From Moniliophthora roreri (lineage: Eukaryota > Basidiomycota > Agaricomycetes > Agaricales > Marasmiaceae), in assembly GCA_001466705.2 (NCBI GenBank), contig LATX02000046.1, positions 868,001 through 932,000 on the forward strand: a stretch of DNA of 64,000 bases, in the 5' to 3' direction. The notes under the pieces are model-generated. The model made no database searches and was not told where the DNA came from. It saw only the letters and a program-made list of their open reading frames with translations. Of the stretch, positions 34,703 through 48,400 are shown one piece after another (the stretch's first letter is position 1; every line of letters begins with the position of its first letter). The position numbers and the translations under genes are program-made.

Positions 34703-36785
34703 GGGCTGAAATCTACCTAGTGATCAAAAGCTCTTGATGTCACTCCAAATGATCAATGTTGGTGCTGTTGATGTGATAGTAACCCATGCATAGTTAAAAA
34801 CAGCCACAGTAGTGAGTTGTGAGATTCTCTTTCTGTTTCCTATTCTGTACTCTTTCCCTCATCTTTGTCTGTAATTAACTACTCTCATGTTGTGAGTCAT
34901 GAATCTCTCTTGCATGCTGCTACTTAATAATAGCTTCTAGCATATTTCCAGCATAGAATGAGTTTATCTTTCAGCCAAAATAGTAGTAATGGTCCAAAGC
35001 TATCTGTTTCTGTTCAACTGATGGTGACAATCAACGTACTAGGCAATGTAATCTGGACTTGGAGTGGTGGTCAAGATGGGGGAGGTCCTGAATCCATTCC
35101 ACCCATATTCCTAGTGCAAGATGGACCTCTCTGGAACAATCCAAGGAATAAAATAGAGGTACTTGTTAGTCCAGGGCAAACAAAGGATACATTTACTTTT
35201 ACTGCAACACAGACTGGGTATGATTATTATACTGAGGTGGATCTATTGTAATGACTATAGCACTCCTTCTAGAAAACATTACTTCAAGGCTGACATTGGA
35301 TTTTTCAAGTGAGTTGAACAGCTACTCTCCAGAACCCCTGAAATAATGGCAAATTTCAGGATCACAGGGGGACCAATCACTACATATGAGGTGTTCTTTT
35401 TATGCTATTAATACAAAGGAAATACACTCAGAATACTGCTATATATTTACTTCCAGACAACACTCAGAAAATTCTATTAGTTTCAAGTTGTCATCACATA
35501 TTGAAAACAGCAAGCATACTCTGGATTTTAATTTCCAGAAGAGTCTGTGTTTTTTTATTATTTGATGATAATGAAATTATAGAATTATCCTTTAATTTTC
35601 TAATTACAAATATACTAAATTTTCTGCCTTATAAAATAGTGAGAAAACATTTAGAAAATAAATATAAGATTTTGAATTTTATATCAAAGGAAACATGTTA
35701 AATACAAAAGAAAAACTATATGAAAACTATCTAAAAACTGCTTTAAAATATAGTGTTTTCACATGATTTTCCTACCATTTTCCTAGTGTTTTCCTAGTGT
35801 TTTCTCTGACTTTCCCACAATAGAAAATGTGGAATTTTTATCTTATCTTATCAGCATTTTCTGAGCATTTTCAACTAGAGAAAATTTAATGTTTTCTCAG
35901 TATAGAAATTATTCTAATATATTGTATTATCTATTAATTCTCAGAATTTGAAAATTCCATATCTTTTGCTGCTGAAAATTTAGTATTCTCCAGGCATATT
36001 CTTGTTGAGAGGACATAATTGAAATTTAGAATTTATATATAGTTTTATAAAAATTCTCTTTGCAAGAAGATTAAGTGTTTTCTCAATCAGAAAACCATGT
36101 TAAAAGAACACCTCGTACATAGTGAATAGATGTGATTCAAACAAGGTGTGTGTGTGAGTATGTCCCCTCTACCCTTATTAATGGCCAAGTAAGTCAACCA
36201 GCACCTTCATCTACTAACATTACACCACTCTATAACGATCCATCATATATACTCAGCTCTACCAATACCACGTCTACTGCTATTCCAGAGGACACAGCCA
36301 CCCCACAACCAAGTTCCCAATCTACACAAATTATTGTTCTTGGCACCATTTTAGAGTCCCTTTTTGGCATTGTAGTCATCATGACTGGCATGTTCACTGT
36401 CTGCTGAATGAAGAAAAAACAGAATCATTTTGGCACTGTTATTTTCCTATTTCCTTCAGAAATTCCATTTACTGGACAGAAGAAGAGACACTCTGGTGAT
36501 GAAAATCCAGCTCATGGGCCTAAAGGCTTGATGGAAGATCATAATCCTCTGTTAGATCCCAGAGCAATGACCCTATGAAATACAAGAAGATGTAGATCTG
36601 AACAGCTATAAAGAGAAGGACATTTCATTTACCATCATGACAGTGGTTGGAGGTCACTGGCAAGGTCAAGCAGGCAACTGACATCTACTAGGACAGCTAG
36701 TACCAGTATAATCAACATACTACCTGCATATGAGGCATTGTGACTAGGTGGTGTAGTCAAATATGCTCAAATGTTTGTGATCACC
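34703..36785 (+). pseudogene. Captured chimeric receptor-like gene (E): D-type front, A/B-type tail
   Basis: 34713-35377 is a diverged copy of locus D from its upstream flank through the ectodomain exon (VIWTWSGGQ, FTATQTGYDYYTE). After the CACTA insertion, homology resumes at 36125 with the D stalk and half of the helix (IIVLGTILESLFGIVVI). It then switches to the A/B tail: IPFTGQKKR, FIYHHDSGWRSLARS and ILPAYEAL, plus A/B-type 3' flank to about 36785. Stops fall in the tail (after MFTVC, after DPRAMTL and after SEQL). Differences from D and A/B are largely CG to TG/CA: the PPAY of A/B becomes LPAY through a CCG to CTA codon change. It lies wholly inside the CpG-depleted block. Confidence 0.8.
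35378..36124. mobile_element. Non-autonomous CACTA element (747 bp)
   Basis: Starts CACTACATATGAGGTGTTCT and ends AGAACACCTCGTACATAGTG, with inverted repeats of about 25 bp. The 3-bp target duplication AAT (35375-35377 and 36125-36127) is confirmed by the empty site in locus D (GACCAATAGATG on the complement). 3-bp duplication plus CACTA/TAGTG ends is diagnostic of CMC/En-Spm elements. The interior is very AT-rich with repeated TTTTCCTAGTG words and no transposase; the 99-codon frame (35402-35701) is low-complexity. Confidence 0.95.
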
Positions 36786-37335
36786 CCTAGATATGAATAA
36801 TAAATGTTACAATTTAGTTGAAAATGAACCAAAAAAATACCATCATGGCTTCTAAAAATGCTTATAGGAAGGTGCATTACGTCGAAGCCACTGCAGTAGT
36901 GGGTATTGGTATCAGTGAGACTCTTTCCCATTATGCTATCAGCCTGCGAGTAAGTCCAGTTAAAATGGGTTCAGTAAAGCAATAGGTGTTTTTGCACCTC
37001 TGTTGGTCCAAGCTCAATAAATAGACCACATGACCTTGTTAGCATGCCACAGAAAAATAAATGCAGTTGCAAAAGTAACACATTAACTTCTCAGATGGCA
37101 AAGTTACTCTGCTAGACTGGAGGACTCTTGCCTCAGCTCAGAAGTGACTTACTACATGAAGGTTGATTAGTTGAGATTTTACCAGACATGATTCCTCAGA
37201 GAACTGTATCCATGTAAACAAAGTACTTGAACACAAGCAGAATTGTCGACTTTACCTAGAGTAGCAGGGCCCAGGAAAAGGGGAAAAAGAACTAAAAGGT
37301 AATAGCCTACCACGAGGTGGTTGAGCTCACAGCAT

Positions 37336-37649
37336 TAGTGATGTTGAGGGCTTGGCTTAAGCTCTGAAGCCAGGCCTAACTGAGCCAGAGCTCACAAAGC
37401 TGAGCTAAGCCCTACTGTAGAGCTTTAACCAGGCTTAGAGCTTGGGCTTGCATTTCTGAAAGCCCAAGCCCAGAGCCTGAGCCCTAGATGATATGATGGA
37501 AAGTGCAGTCCATAGCTGTAGACAAGTGATACCAAAAAGCTCTGGCCTAAGCTGGACCCTGCCTATGGCTTGGGCTTCTGGTGGCTTAAGGCTCAGGCTT
37601 GATGTTTGGTAAGCCTGAGCCCTCTCAAGCCAGGCCCACAACATCCCTA
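37336..37649. mobile_element. hAT-type MITE (314 bp)
   Basis: TAGTGATGTTGAGGGCTTGG and the complement of the right end, TAGGGATGTTGTGGGCCTGG, form terminal inverted repeats. The 8-bp target duplication CACAGCAT is perfect (37328-37335 and 37650-37657). The inside is rich in GAGCC/GGCTT words, as in the ends of the larger hAT at 40566, and it encodes nothing. Confidence 0.92.
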
Positions 37650-39810
37650 CACAGCATTCAGATCGTCAATACACCCAATAAATAGCTAGGCAGGCAAGTA
37701 TTCACTCTTTTAATGCCACATCTGCTAAGGAAGAGAAGGCTAGTTCAATAAAGAACTAAGCTAAGGTGCAGATTGGTACAACTGAATGTATAGTCTTAGA
37801 ATAGAATAAACAACTATTGCTGTTGGAATAGAGAGTAAATGGGAGCACATGTAGCACATACTGTTTGTGCAACACAAAGTTTGGCTAGATTCAAGAGGGT
37901 AGCAAAAAAAAATTTTTAATACACAATGTTGATTTTTTTTTTAAGAACCATTGAGGGGAACCAACTAACCATCACCTGCCATATATGGAAAGTAAGTGAT
38001 GTCACCTTACCAAATTTGGTTGACCTTTCATTCCTTGTTACCTGCCCTCCATCACTCTCTACAATCCTTCAGCTGCATAAATGAATTTCCAAGGTCAGAA
38101 TCATATGCAGTAACAAGCAGCAGGCTGAATGAGTAGATTCGGGATTGAGAACAAAACTGACAGCAGTCACAGAGGTGCTGTTGTGGTTACCGAAGAAGTT
38201 TGAAATCAGAATATTCAATAGATAGGTGCCCATAACAACAGAATTCTGTTATTTCTGCCAAGGAAAAGCCTGAGAAAAGCAAGTAGTGAATAATTTGACC
38301 ACATTTGAGCCTTTAAGAATGCCCAAAACCTTGAAAAAGGTTTGACCCAAAAAAATTTTTAAGAACCTTAGGACTGAACCAACTGACCATCATCATGTTC
38401 GGAATCCACAGCCCACTGCCCCCTTGGCTAGATTGAACCTCCTCAGCAATCTGATCTTCCGATAACTTGGAGATAGTGAGATAAAATTGACAAAATGAAA
38501 TACTTAATAGAAGTTAAAGCTATTGACACTCTTGGGGCTTGTTCTTGCTTAGCTTGGGCTCACAGATGTGGGTAAAAGGGAAGGAAGGATCTCCATCACA
38601 TTTCTGACAGCTGAGAATGAAAGCGTCATGGCAGTCCATGCACTGGATACAAATTGCAGCAAACAATATGATAATCTTGGTTTACTAAGTACTAATGCCC
38701 ATGCAAGTGCAAAGTGTTGACTATGTGCCTACTTAGTCCTCGATTGACAGGTGTCCACCAGATGGATACACACAGGCACTGCTAAAGGGCTGGCCAGACC
38801 CTCCTGCTTCAGCAACCATAATCTAGGCAAGGCATGCATTAACTGTGGGGTGGGACTGATCTTTCTTGGGTTCAGTTGGTGATTTGTTATATGGTAGTGA
38901 AGAAAGGTGCAGGGAAAGGTCTGGAAAGAGAATGAATGATTTTGTGATATATATATATGAGTCTGTGAGTGGAGTAATGGGGATTAGGGAAATTCAGATG
39001 CAAAGAGAAAATGAAACCAAAGAAAATGAGATTAAGTGCCTAACTGGCACTAACACCTATAAGTCTGATTCCACCAGGAGTCCAAGTGACTCCTTGACAC
39101 TGTGAGGGCAGAGATAGAGGTTGCATATAAACTATCTAACATCATCACCATGTTGCCAGTCCACCCTTGCTTTTTGACTATCATCTTGCTCGTGCTCAAA
39201 GGCTCAAAGTGCATATCTTAGATCTTGTTCATTTGAGGATTAGCCTCTTATCCATAGCTGTGTCATTTGTGTTTCAACTTTGTTAGATTTAGCACAGTAA
39301 ACATTAGCTAGAGTACTGGGCCAAGTGAGTAACTAGATTGATGACCCATCTTATCTGCCCAATGTTAATGAAACCCATGTTGTTTCAAAAAGGAATACAC
39401 ATATTTTGTATCAAGGTATCCTACTGTGACTCAACCTCTTCCTCCTTGACTTTGCAATCCCACAATCAGCATGCAAAGGACAATATCCTCTCAGTCATGA
39501 GGTTGCTGGGAAACATATGTTGCCTTTCCATTCATGCAGATTGTCCCATATCCTTAGCTTCCCAATACCCAATACTTCTCCGAATCCTTTCACATTGACG
39601 CAGTATATAATCTCACTCACCCACCTTCTGTACCTATATTTTCTCGATCAATGCATAGATTTCAATCCATCCTCCTCCTCACAATGCTTTTGCAGAGGTC
39701 AAGAATGTGGGTGCATGTGTGTTCTCTTTGATTCTCACTCTACCCACCCTGACCTTCTAGGTAATTCAATATTGTTTGGAAGCACACTCTAACACCAGCA
39801 TCTTTAGATA

Positions 39811-40000
39811 GGTGCGAGCTTGAGTGGTTAGAGTATAGGTACACCCCCTCATAATTGGGACTACTTAGAGATATGTATGGGTTTTTTGTCTCACTGGCGA
39901 GTTGCTGTTCAAACTCACTTTGTCACTTTTTTTAATCATTTTCCTCAGCTCAACTGCATTTGTCCCTGGTATTCAATGAGAACCCTGCCAGGTTCAAATA
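39811..40000 (+). repeat. Possible tRNA-derived SINE
   Basis: GAGCTTGAGTGGTTAGAG (39816-39833) resembles a pol III A box, and GTTCAAACTC (39907-39916) resembles a B box about 80 bp later. The sequence does not fold as a tRNA, so a SINE head is the better reading. The 3' end is not defined. Confidence 0.35.
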
Positions 40001-40719
40001 AAATCAGATCCAGTGAATGCAAATTCTGGGTCTGTCATGTTGTCTATGTTGTGAGCCCTTTCAGGTGCTCATTATCATCATCATGCAGCTTCCTGACAAC
40101 CTCGTACAGCACTCTCTGTCATGTATATGTATTTCCTGGTCTTTCCATGAAACACCTAACATGTAGCTCATACTCTCGAAAGTATTGAAGAGCATTTGTC
40201 ACCCTTGTTTTTGTTTCTTAGGAGTGCTGACTTATTTGTCACAGCTCAGTTGTACTACTCCACTCATACCAACTTGCCCCTCATTTCAGATTGGAGAGTG
40301 AGAGTAGAAGAGCTCAGAGTGGATGGGACAAGAAACTCTGAGGCGAGGTGAGTTGACATCAGATGGCTTTGTCTTCATCTAAAGCTTATATGTCTTTCAT
40401 CATTTCAAGGTCAACCATGCTTGTCCATTGTTGCTTCTCTGTACAGTACAGGTCCCAGCATTCTTGAATATCTCAATACATTCAACTAGACTCATTTTAT
40501 GAATCTCTAATCCTCTGTAAGTATACTATTCCTTTGCTTATGATGCTGTTCCACTCCCTTCCACTTAGGGGTGCCAACAGCTCAGCTGGCTGCCTGGCTT
40601 GAGCCAAGCAGGAGCTGAGCCAGGCAGAGCTGCTTATCCTAACGGCTCAGGTCAAGCCATTATAGTGAGTAGCTCATGAGTGGCTTTATCCAGCTAAGCC
40701 ATGCTTAGCCTTAGTTTTA

Positions 40720-42263
40720 TCAACTCATTAGAATGTATTGTGAGATGCTGGGAGCTGTAGAATAATAATAGCAAACCAGCAGGGTAGGTGGAGTGCAAGG
40801 TTCCCACAGTAGGGGTAATGCCAAGAAATACAATCTTTTTGTCCAACATAGTAGTAATACATATTTACTGGCAAGAATATAGGTATGTCTACTGGAAGAC
40901 ATTATTAGATCAGTAGTAGCAGCTAAAAAACTAAGCATACATACTAAGAAGCTAATCTAAGCAATGAGAGATAATCAGAGGCCATTCAAATGTCTCATAG
41001 AATGCTTGACAGTAAAATTGGGCCACTGCATGCTCTAGGTTCACCAACTCATTATCTGAATGCTCATCAACAGTTGACTTTGATGGTTGTAGAGCAGATA
41101 TTGACACTGCATTTGGCCACTGCTTCACAAGATCATGCATCCTGAGAAAGAACGGTGCATGCTCTCAAAGGTCAGAAGCTGCTAATCTGCTACTTGCTGT
41201 CTCCCAATTGATTTGGGTTGGGCTCCATACTCCTGTTAATCCTGAAAAGCAACTCTGAACTGATGTTTTGAATGTTGTGAGATCATGGACACCAAGATTC
41301 CCCTGCACTGAACTATGACCGAGCTTGCTGTGGAGAGCATGAAACTCAAAGTGGAAGTTTAGTTCGAACAGTTCCCAAATGATAGCCTTAGCTGTCAAGG
41401 TCTCAAGACTCAACATGATGGGACTCTAGGGTGATTGGCAGTACTACTGAATCAACATGAGTTAAAAGGTGATACTGCATTGGTCTAATCAACCTAAATG
41501 GCAGGCCCACAATGAAGAACATCTCAGTGTCCTTGGAATTAGAGAGGAATGTGCCTATTGTGTTTGCGGTTCCAGTTGTCTTTCTTGACTCTCAATGTTC
41601 CATCAAAGGCTGATAAATCTCAATCCAATCTAGAGCAGTGCCAAGCACCAGATACCAATGCTAGAAAAATGCAAACAACTCACAAGCGCATTGGGCTGGC
41701 AGTGTGAGAGAGGTAAGATGTCAAATTGTGTTCTCCAGGTGTGGACTCAGAGCAGCAACCAGTGAATTAACCTTCTTATTCTTAGTGACCTGGGCCAACA
41801 CATAAGCAGACACACACTGCTGAAGTGCAGCACAATCTGCCTTGTAGAATGCCAAATACTTGTCGTCCCAAGTACCCATGCCAATAATGCCGCTATCTCC
41901 ACCACTTATGAAGACGCTGAAAGGGAGAGCATCCCACTACTTTCTCTTAGGATCACTGATGGGTAGACGACATGGAAGAGCTGCCAAATGGCAGCAGGTG
42001 CAAATGAAGGGTTGTGGGTACAAAAGCACATTGTCCTTGCCAAACTGGTAATTGTGACACATGTAAATCTTCCACATCCCAAAACATAGAGTGTAGATCT
42101 TGTCACTATTAGGCAATGTAACAAAGTAGTGTTTGTCATCTACAAAAGCCCCCACCTGACTGTCCAACACAGTACATGGCTGACCTGTAAACACATTAGC
42201 AATCCAGTCAAGGGCAAGTGGGCATTGGCTTACCTGGCTATGCCTTGTTGACAACAGTATCAC
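40720..42263 (-). pseudogene. Unidentified minus-strand coding relic inside the hAT element
   Basis: Several minus-strand frames in series have protein-like content: GQPCTVLDSQVGAFVDDKHY with FVTLPNSDKIYTL (about 42190-42080), IGMGTWDDKYLAFYKADCA and YVLAQVTKNKKVNSLVAALS (about 41890-41740), TAKAIIWELFELNFHFEFHA (about 41390) and VAQFYCQAFYETFEWPL (about 41030). Stops and lost CGs separate them. I do not recognise the family. It could be an accessory gene of the hAT or part of a nested element. Confidence 0.4.
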
Positions 42264-45200
42264 CCACTTTCATTCTAAAATCCACCAGCAATTCTCTAAC
42301 CAGCTACCTGATCTGTTTGTCCATTAGTTTGGAACCTGGCATAATAGGAGAGCAGAGAAGATTCGCAATAGCATTGAGAACCAAATGTGGTTCCAAGCGC
42401 AATCCACAACCAGCTACAAGCCTGCATGTGGTGCATCGCTATGGTCTTCTCTGTGGTCGCTCAGATAAAAAAACTTACTCAAATTGACAACAAAGACCTT
42501 AAGAATGATTCTGGATGGTCGAACACATAAGAAATGGGTCCATGGCAAGAATAAGGAAGGCATGCAGGGAAGATAATGCTAGCATCTTGAACCTACTACA
42601 AGTCACACTGAGCACTATAATGCAACCAGCTACAAGCCAGCCATTGTGCTAGATCCTCTCCTCCACAGCCTATTCTTACCAGATACTGGGAATGTGAAGT
42701 ATTAGTGATACAAGCCAAGAGTCAGTTAAAATACAATGTACCTTGGAGCCTGTCTCAAGCTTGTAACTTTGCCCAAAAAATAACAACAAGCTAGGCTGAT
42801 GTTGAGATGGGAGATGTTGAGATTGATGAAAGATGATGGCAGAAAGAAAGAATGAAATTGAGACCCCAATGAAAATTCGAAGTCTGCAAGCACCTTTCTC
42901 AGGCACTTGTGGACTTCAAACAGATTCAGACTCCTCTTACACTGCCACATCGCTTCCTTTCAACTCTATCTTCAACTTCAACATGTCAGCTGCACAAACC
43001 CCTTGTAAGTGGACTTTTTCCTATCTTTTCCTCTTTTTGTTTATCTTTTCTAGATTTGTTTGACCTCAGGACAGATACAGAGCAGAGTAGGTACATTTCA
43101 ATGTCCTTTCCAATCTGTCTGAATGCTAACAGTTACACCTCCATTAGAACTAAGGCCTTCCGAAGAAGACACAGCTCTTTTATAATCTTTCTCCTTGTAT
43201 CTGAGCCAGCTTGTAGTCTCCTGGAATGTATATTCTCTATTGACTTGCAGTTGAGGGATTGCAGCATATGAGGGCAGGTATCCAATCCCACCTTCACCTT
43301 CTCAAGTTATTAGACATCTCAGTAATTGATTTAATTTCTAGTAAGTAGGATTTTGGGACTGGGTAAGTTACATTTATTTCATGATGTCCAGTTGCTGAAG
43401 TTCCTGTAGAATGCCCACCTGCAGCCATATTGCCACAATCTGGATACTGAATCAACCTTCAACAAGCCATAGAAGATGACTTTTCCAGCTGGAAAACCTC
43501 CACCCTCCTCATACCCCTTTCTACTTGCAATATCCCTCTAGATTTCTGCTGCATCACACACCAGCCCACAAAGCCAACCTTTGATGTCTGCGAAGTACTG
43601 CTTTTCAAGGTATGGGGCATGTCTTGAAAGATTGGACCTGGTTCTCACTTCAACAATAGCCAATGAGCAGTAAGTATCATTTTCAGCAAATTAGGAAACA
43701 CAACTAACTTGGTGACCTCTAGACACTTCAACTACATTCAGTTTCTTGAAAGTGGTTCCATCTACATACAAAAATCATGTAGACAAGTGTTCCAAAGAGC
43801 TTAAGAGCAAAGTCTATCTATCCAAACACATCAAGTGATATTACAGTCAGACATCTTGCTGCACTTCAGATGTTTTAAATCAAGTAAATAGCACCCATCC
43901 ACTTGTAGCTTTGATACACATCAATGATCATGTAGTTCATCTGTCATCAATTTGTTCATCTACACTGTACTGGCCTGTTGAAACGTCAAGCAGCATTCAG
44001 GGCATCTAAGTATTGTTGAGCACCCATGGACTTTGAAAGAATTCAAACTCCATTGACCCAGGTTGAATCCCCATTGTTACCATTCCCCATCATTACCACT
44101 CTCCACCATTGCTCTCAAACCACCCTCACCATCCACTCATTAACACCTAGAGGCTAGGTAAAGTATCATGTTTGCTCTTTGAACTGTACTGATAGGACCT
44201 TTCAGCTGTCCTTGAATTCCAAAGTGCAGAGAGAGTTTACATGGTGAGTTTTTCATTTGATCTCTTTCATCTGATGCTAACAGCCTATCATCCTCTCACC
44301 CCTCTTGATTTAGAGGCCTCAGTACACTGTACAGTGTGCTAAGGCCATGCTCCCAGAAGGTTTTGCTTAGTCACACCTCCCTCCACTCCCACTTCCTTCT
44401 ATAAGTTGGCTTGTAGCTGCTTATGCTCCATAATGACTTGTAGTCATAGTCTGTCTCCTTATTCTCTTTCCTCTCATATCACACACAGAGTTGAGCCAGT
44501 TGCAGATGTTCATTCAAAGAGGCTGTTGTATTCACCTGCATTGAGCTGGCTTGTAGCCAACCCCTCTGAGATCATTAGCAGCTTGTAGTTGTCCAGTAAT
44601 GTCTAATTGCACATGCATTGACTTGTAGTCATTCAGGTGCTATAGACACATTCAAAGGGGGAGATGTAATCACTTATAGTGCTTATTGGATCTAGAGGCC
44701 AGTGTTATTGGTGCATGATGTATTTGTTCTGAGATACCATATGTGTTATTTTGTTCCTGTCATGTGGGGCTGTGTTCCTTCTTGTTGTACCTCTTTTTCA
44801 TATCAGATTCTTGATTTCATTTGGTTGTTCCAACTCAATCACCAAACATAGATGGGTCATATTTCACAGTTGACAGTGGAAAGAAGCTGAGTGTAAAATA
44901 TTCATGGCACAGATCAAAACATGTGCTCTCAACAATCAGAGCCCTTTTCTTCATCCTGAACATGATATGGAGGTGGCGGTATGTTATTTTACATGTCTTG
45001 CTTCACAATGCCTGAATTACAGCTCTATCTCAGATTCACAAACATATCAATTACTTCAACATGAATGTGTCTATCACCTCAACAGTAGCATGATCAGCTT
45101 CTTGAAGCTCTGAAAGCTCCAAATGAGTATGATGTTCTTCATTTCTGCATTCCCAACACAATATGGAGGCACTGGTATGTCATTTTACATGCCTTGCTTT

Positions 45201-45400
45201 GTGTGCCTGAATCACAGCTCTATTTCAGATTCACAAATACATCTATTACTTCAATGTGAATGTGTCTATCACCTTGACAATAGCCTGATTGGCTTCTTGA
45301 AGCTTCAAAAGCTCCAAACAAGTATGACATTCTTTGTTTCTGAATTTTTTACTGATTCACATTTCATATTACTATTAGATCCATGCACTGGGGTATAAAA
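42264..45400. other. Interior of the hAT element without recognised coding
   Basis: CpG-poor. Recurrent GGCTTGTAGC/ACTTGTAGTC words between 44400 and 44650 form a loose repeat. The short frames (42833-43271, 44406-44588, 44821-45113) have no motifs. Confidence 0.45.
44955..45345. repeat. Tandem duplication, two units of about 196 bp
   Basis: ATATGGAGG followed by TATTTTACATGTCTTGCTT at 44965 recurs at 45161 and continues through CACAGCTCTAT, CAGATTCACAAA, TGAATGTGTCTATCACC and GCTTCTTGAAGC. It lies just upstream of the transposase start, a place where regulatory duplications would matter. Confidence 0.75.
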
Positions 45401-45424
45401 CTTGACTTCCACACTTGTTTTTAA

Positions 45425-48400
45425 GTACCATACCTTCACTTCAATGCCAAAAGGAAAGGGCAGTGGAAAGAGCGGCAAGAACAAAAAGGCAACCAACACA
45501 CCTTCCAGTTCATGTGCTCCTCCTTTTCTACCACTACATGTCACTAACACTGACCAGAACCAGAGCAAGAGCAAGCACAGGAACCAGGGCCAGGGCAGGA
45601 ACCTGATCAGGAACAAAAACCAGTGTGGAATGCATATCAGACAACTCGTAACTGTCAGACACATACAGCTCATGGTCATTCCATGAGTAGGTCCCCCACT
45701 CGCCCTACTCATGTCTCAACACGCAATTGCACACCAAGTCGACCACCAGTACTGCGAACTGCAGTTGAAAATGCACAACCACCTCCTAGGCAGCACACTC
45801 ATGCACAACAGGATCAGCCTGCAACCTTAAGAGGACAGAAAAGAGGACGAGAACCTTGTACACCCTCTGCTCCACTTTGTATGTTATTCTCTAATTGAGA
45901 CCTTTTTATATTAACTTGTGTGCAACAGATGCTGATAAAGATGACATTTTTAGTGCTCCTCCAGCTGGTTCATTGAGGCCAGCCCCAACACCTGTGTTAC
46001 ACAGACCAAGTAGTCACAGTCAGAATCATGGCAATATGCACTTTGAGGCAGATGCTTCAGGCAAGAACTTCAATTGGGAAGACACCTTAAACTCAGAAAC
46101 TGACCAAGCTATGGTCACTGTGACTCCTCGCAGAAGTGAGTGTCTCACCTTCTATGTAGAAATTAGAAATGCTCATTGCTTTGTAGATCGTCCTAATGCA
46201 ATACAAGTGGCTGGACCCCGTGGTGGTTGCCATACATCTCAGAGGAATCAAATAGCTACACCACATTGTCCCTAATTACAGTGCTGTACTGGTCAGGCCT
46301 TGAATGATTTCACCCATACACCACCACAGCAGAGAGCAGGTACAGGCAAGGGCAAGGGCAGCCGGCAGGAGAAATGTGCAGATGATGTTCATAGCATCTT
46401 TCTGGAGACTGCAACCCATTACATTTGTAGTATGTGCATCCAGTAAGTTGTCCAATATAATCAGTATACTGTGTTTTTATTGATGAAATGGCAGGAAGCA
46501 GGAAGCCTCAGAGCATCCAGAATGTGTTGAAGTTCAGACATATGGCCTGAAGACAAGTATCACCAATATGTGCAAGCACATGGTTGCTGAGCATCTTTCT
46601 GAATTCATCATACACTGTGATACTCTAGAGATTCCCATTGAAGCAGATGCAATTGCTGATGACATTGCAAGGTATCATGCTGAAAATGATATTCCAGCAG
46701 CCATAGCCATCTCCAAGTCTGAGAAGTTTACTCTCCAAGGTCTCACTGATAAACTAATGGAGCTAATCATTGCTGAGGACCTTGTAAGTTGTGATTGTGT
46801 TTTCACCATGCTCTAGCTAATGATCCCCTTCAGCCCATTACCTTCATTGAATCAGAGCATGTCATTTGCTTGATACTCTACTTAAGGTGGGACATCACTA
46901 AGGATGACATCCTCAGACACACTACAATGAGGAAGGTGATTATAGACACTTTTTATAGTAATATGTTCGAACTTGCAAAAGAGGCAAAGGTTAGTTCATT
47001 GCACATTACTTGTCATTCTCATTACTGACTCCAAACTTAGAAGGCAATTGGCAAGATCTCATTCACTTGCGATTGCTGGACTGACATCAACCTGTACCTG
47101 TTCATGGCTATCACCACACACTGGATCGAAGACACCACTATCACATCAAGAACTAGTAAAATAGTCGAAACCCAAAATGTTCTGAAATTTCATTCGGAGG
47201 TGATTGCCTTTCATAAAGTACCAGTCTCACACACCGGCATGCATCTAGCAGAAGCCTTTTGGTATCCAGTAAATTGTTTGGGACTACTGAAAAAGGTACT
47301 TGATGTTATCACTTCACCAGATGTCATACTAATATGTTATACTTGCTCAGGTTGGTTGGATCACATGCGACAATGCCACCAACAATGATGTGATGTTCTC
47401 GCACCTTGAGAGACACCTGGGCTCAATTGACATTGAATTCCATGAATATAATAATCATATATGGTAATATTGATTAATTGTTATTTTTCCAGTAATCTGA
47501 CAAGGCTCTTAGATGTTTTGCTCATATTATACACTTGGCAGTAATGGCAATACTCCAGATGATGGATGAGGATGATTTAGCTACAATCTTTGTGAGAAGA
47601 GTTAGAGTTAGGCTGCCTGAAGATTATAATACTCGCCTTTTGACTCAAACTCGGAGCATAGTGTGTGAGGTGAGTTTTGCCACTTATTTGAAATCTCTAT
47701 AGTCTAACTTCCACAGTGTCAGGCATCAAGTCAAAGGCAAATTGCATTTGAGGACATGGTCAAAGCAGCCCGTAATGGCAAGGAACTCCTTCTCATGTGT
47801 AATATCCCAAACTACTGGTCTTCTGCACATAACATGGTTGTAAGAGCTCTCAAGCTTCACTCTGTTTGTATTATCTTCTTCTTTTAAGCACATGCTGATC
47901 AGCTCTACAACAGCAACTTGAAGATTTCTGGCTTCACCTCTAACACAGGAACAACGTTACTCCACATATCCTTGGAAAGTATGAATGGGAGGTGATGAAG
48001 GCTTGTGAACCTATTCTCAGGGTATGTGCCATTGAGTGTTATGGTTTGACATAGCTGACATTTGTCAAGGCACCCCATGCTTTCCAACACTTTCTCTCAA
48101 GAGAGGAAACACCTTTTCTTGCATTCACTGTTCCTGGTTTCCATGCTGTGATCAACAAGTGGCATGAACTTCAGGGAGAATATCCCGAGCTTTATAATGT
48201 CATCCAACCAGGCATTGAAAAGCTTGAGGACTATCTAATATGGCTCTCCAAAGTTCCAGCATACTTCCTTTCTATGTGTAAGTAGTTCTTGCAGTAATTA
48301 TAGAAAAGATTCTTACATTGTTTCAGTGGTGAATCCAAGCATCAAGATGAGATGGATTGAACAGAAGCTCTACCATTGCAAGGATGAAATCCTCAGAACC

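Larger units (their letters stand above)
36786..40565. other. CpG-poor repeat sequence apart from the listed elements
   Basis: No gene recognised. It includes two similar blocks, TTTTTAAGAACC-TTGAGG-GAACCAACT near 37940 and 38360, each followed by ACCATCA, probably copies of one repeat. The rest is anonymous. A 79-codon frame at 38866-39105 has no motif. Confidence 0.5.

Noticed and set aside
35402..35701. 99-codon frame in the CACTA element
   Set aside because: AT-rich low-complexity; the element is transposase-less.
39811..39920. Functional tRNA gene at 39.8 kb
   Set aside because: A- and B-box-like words are present but no acceptor or anticodon stem pairs; a SINE head is the better reading.
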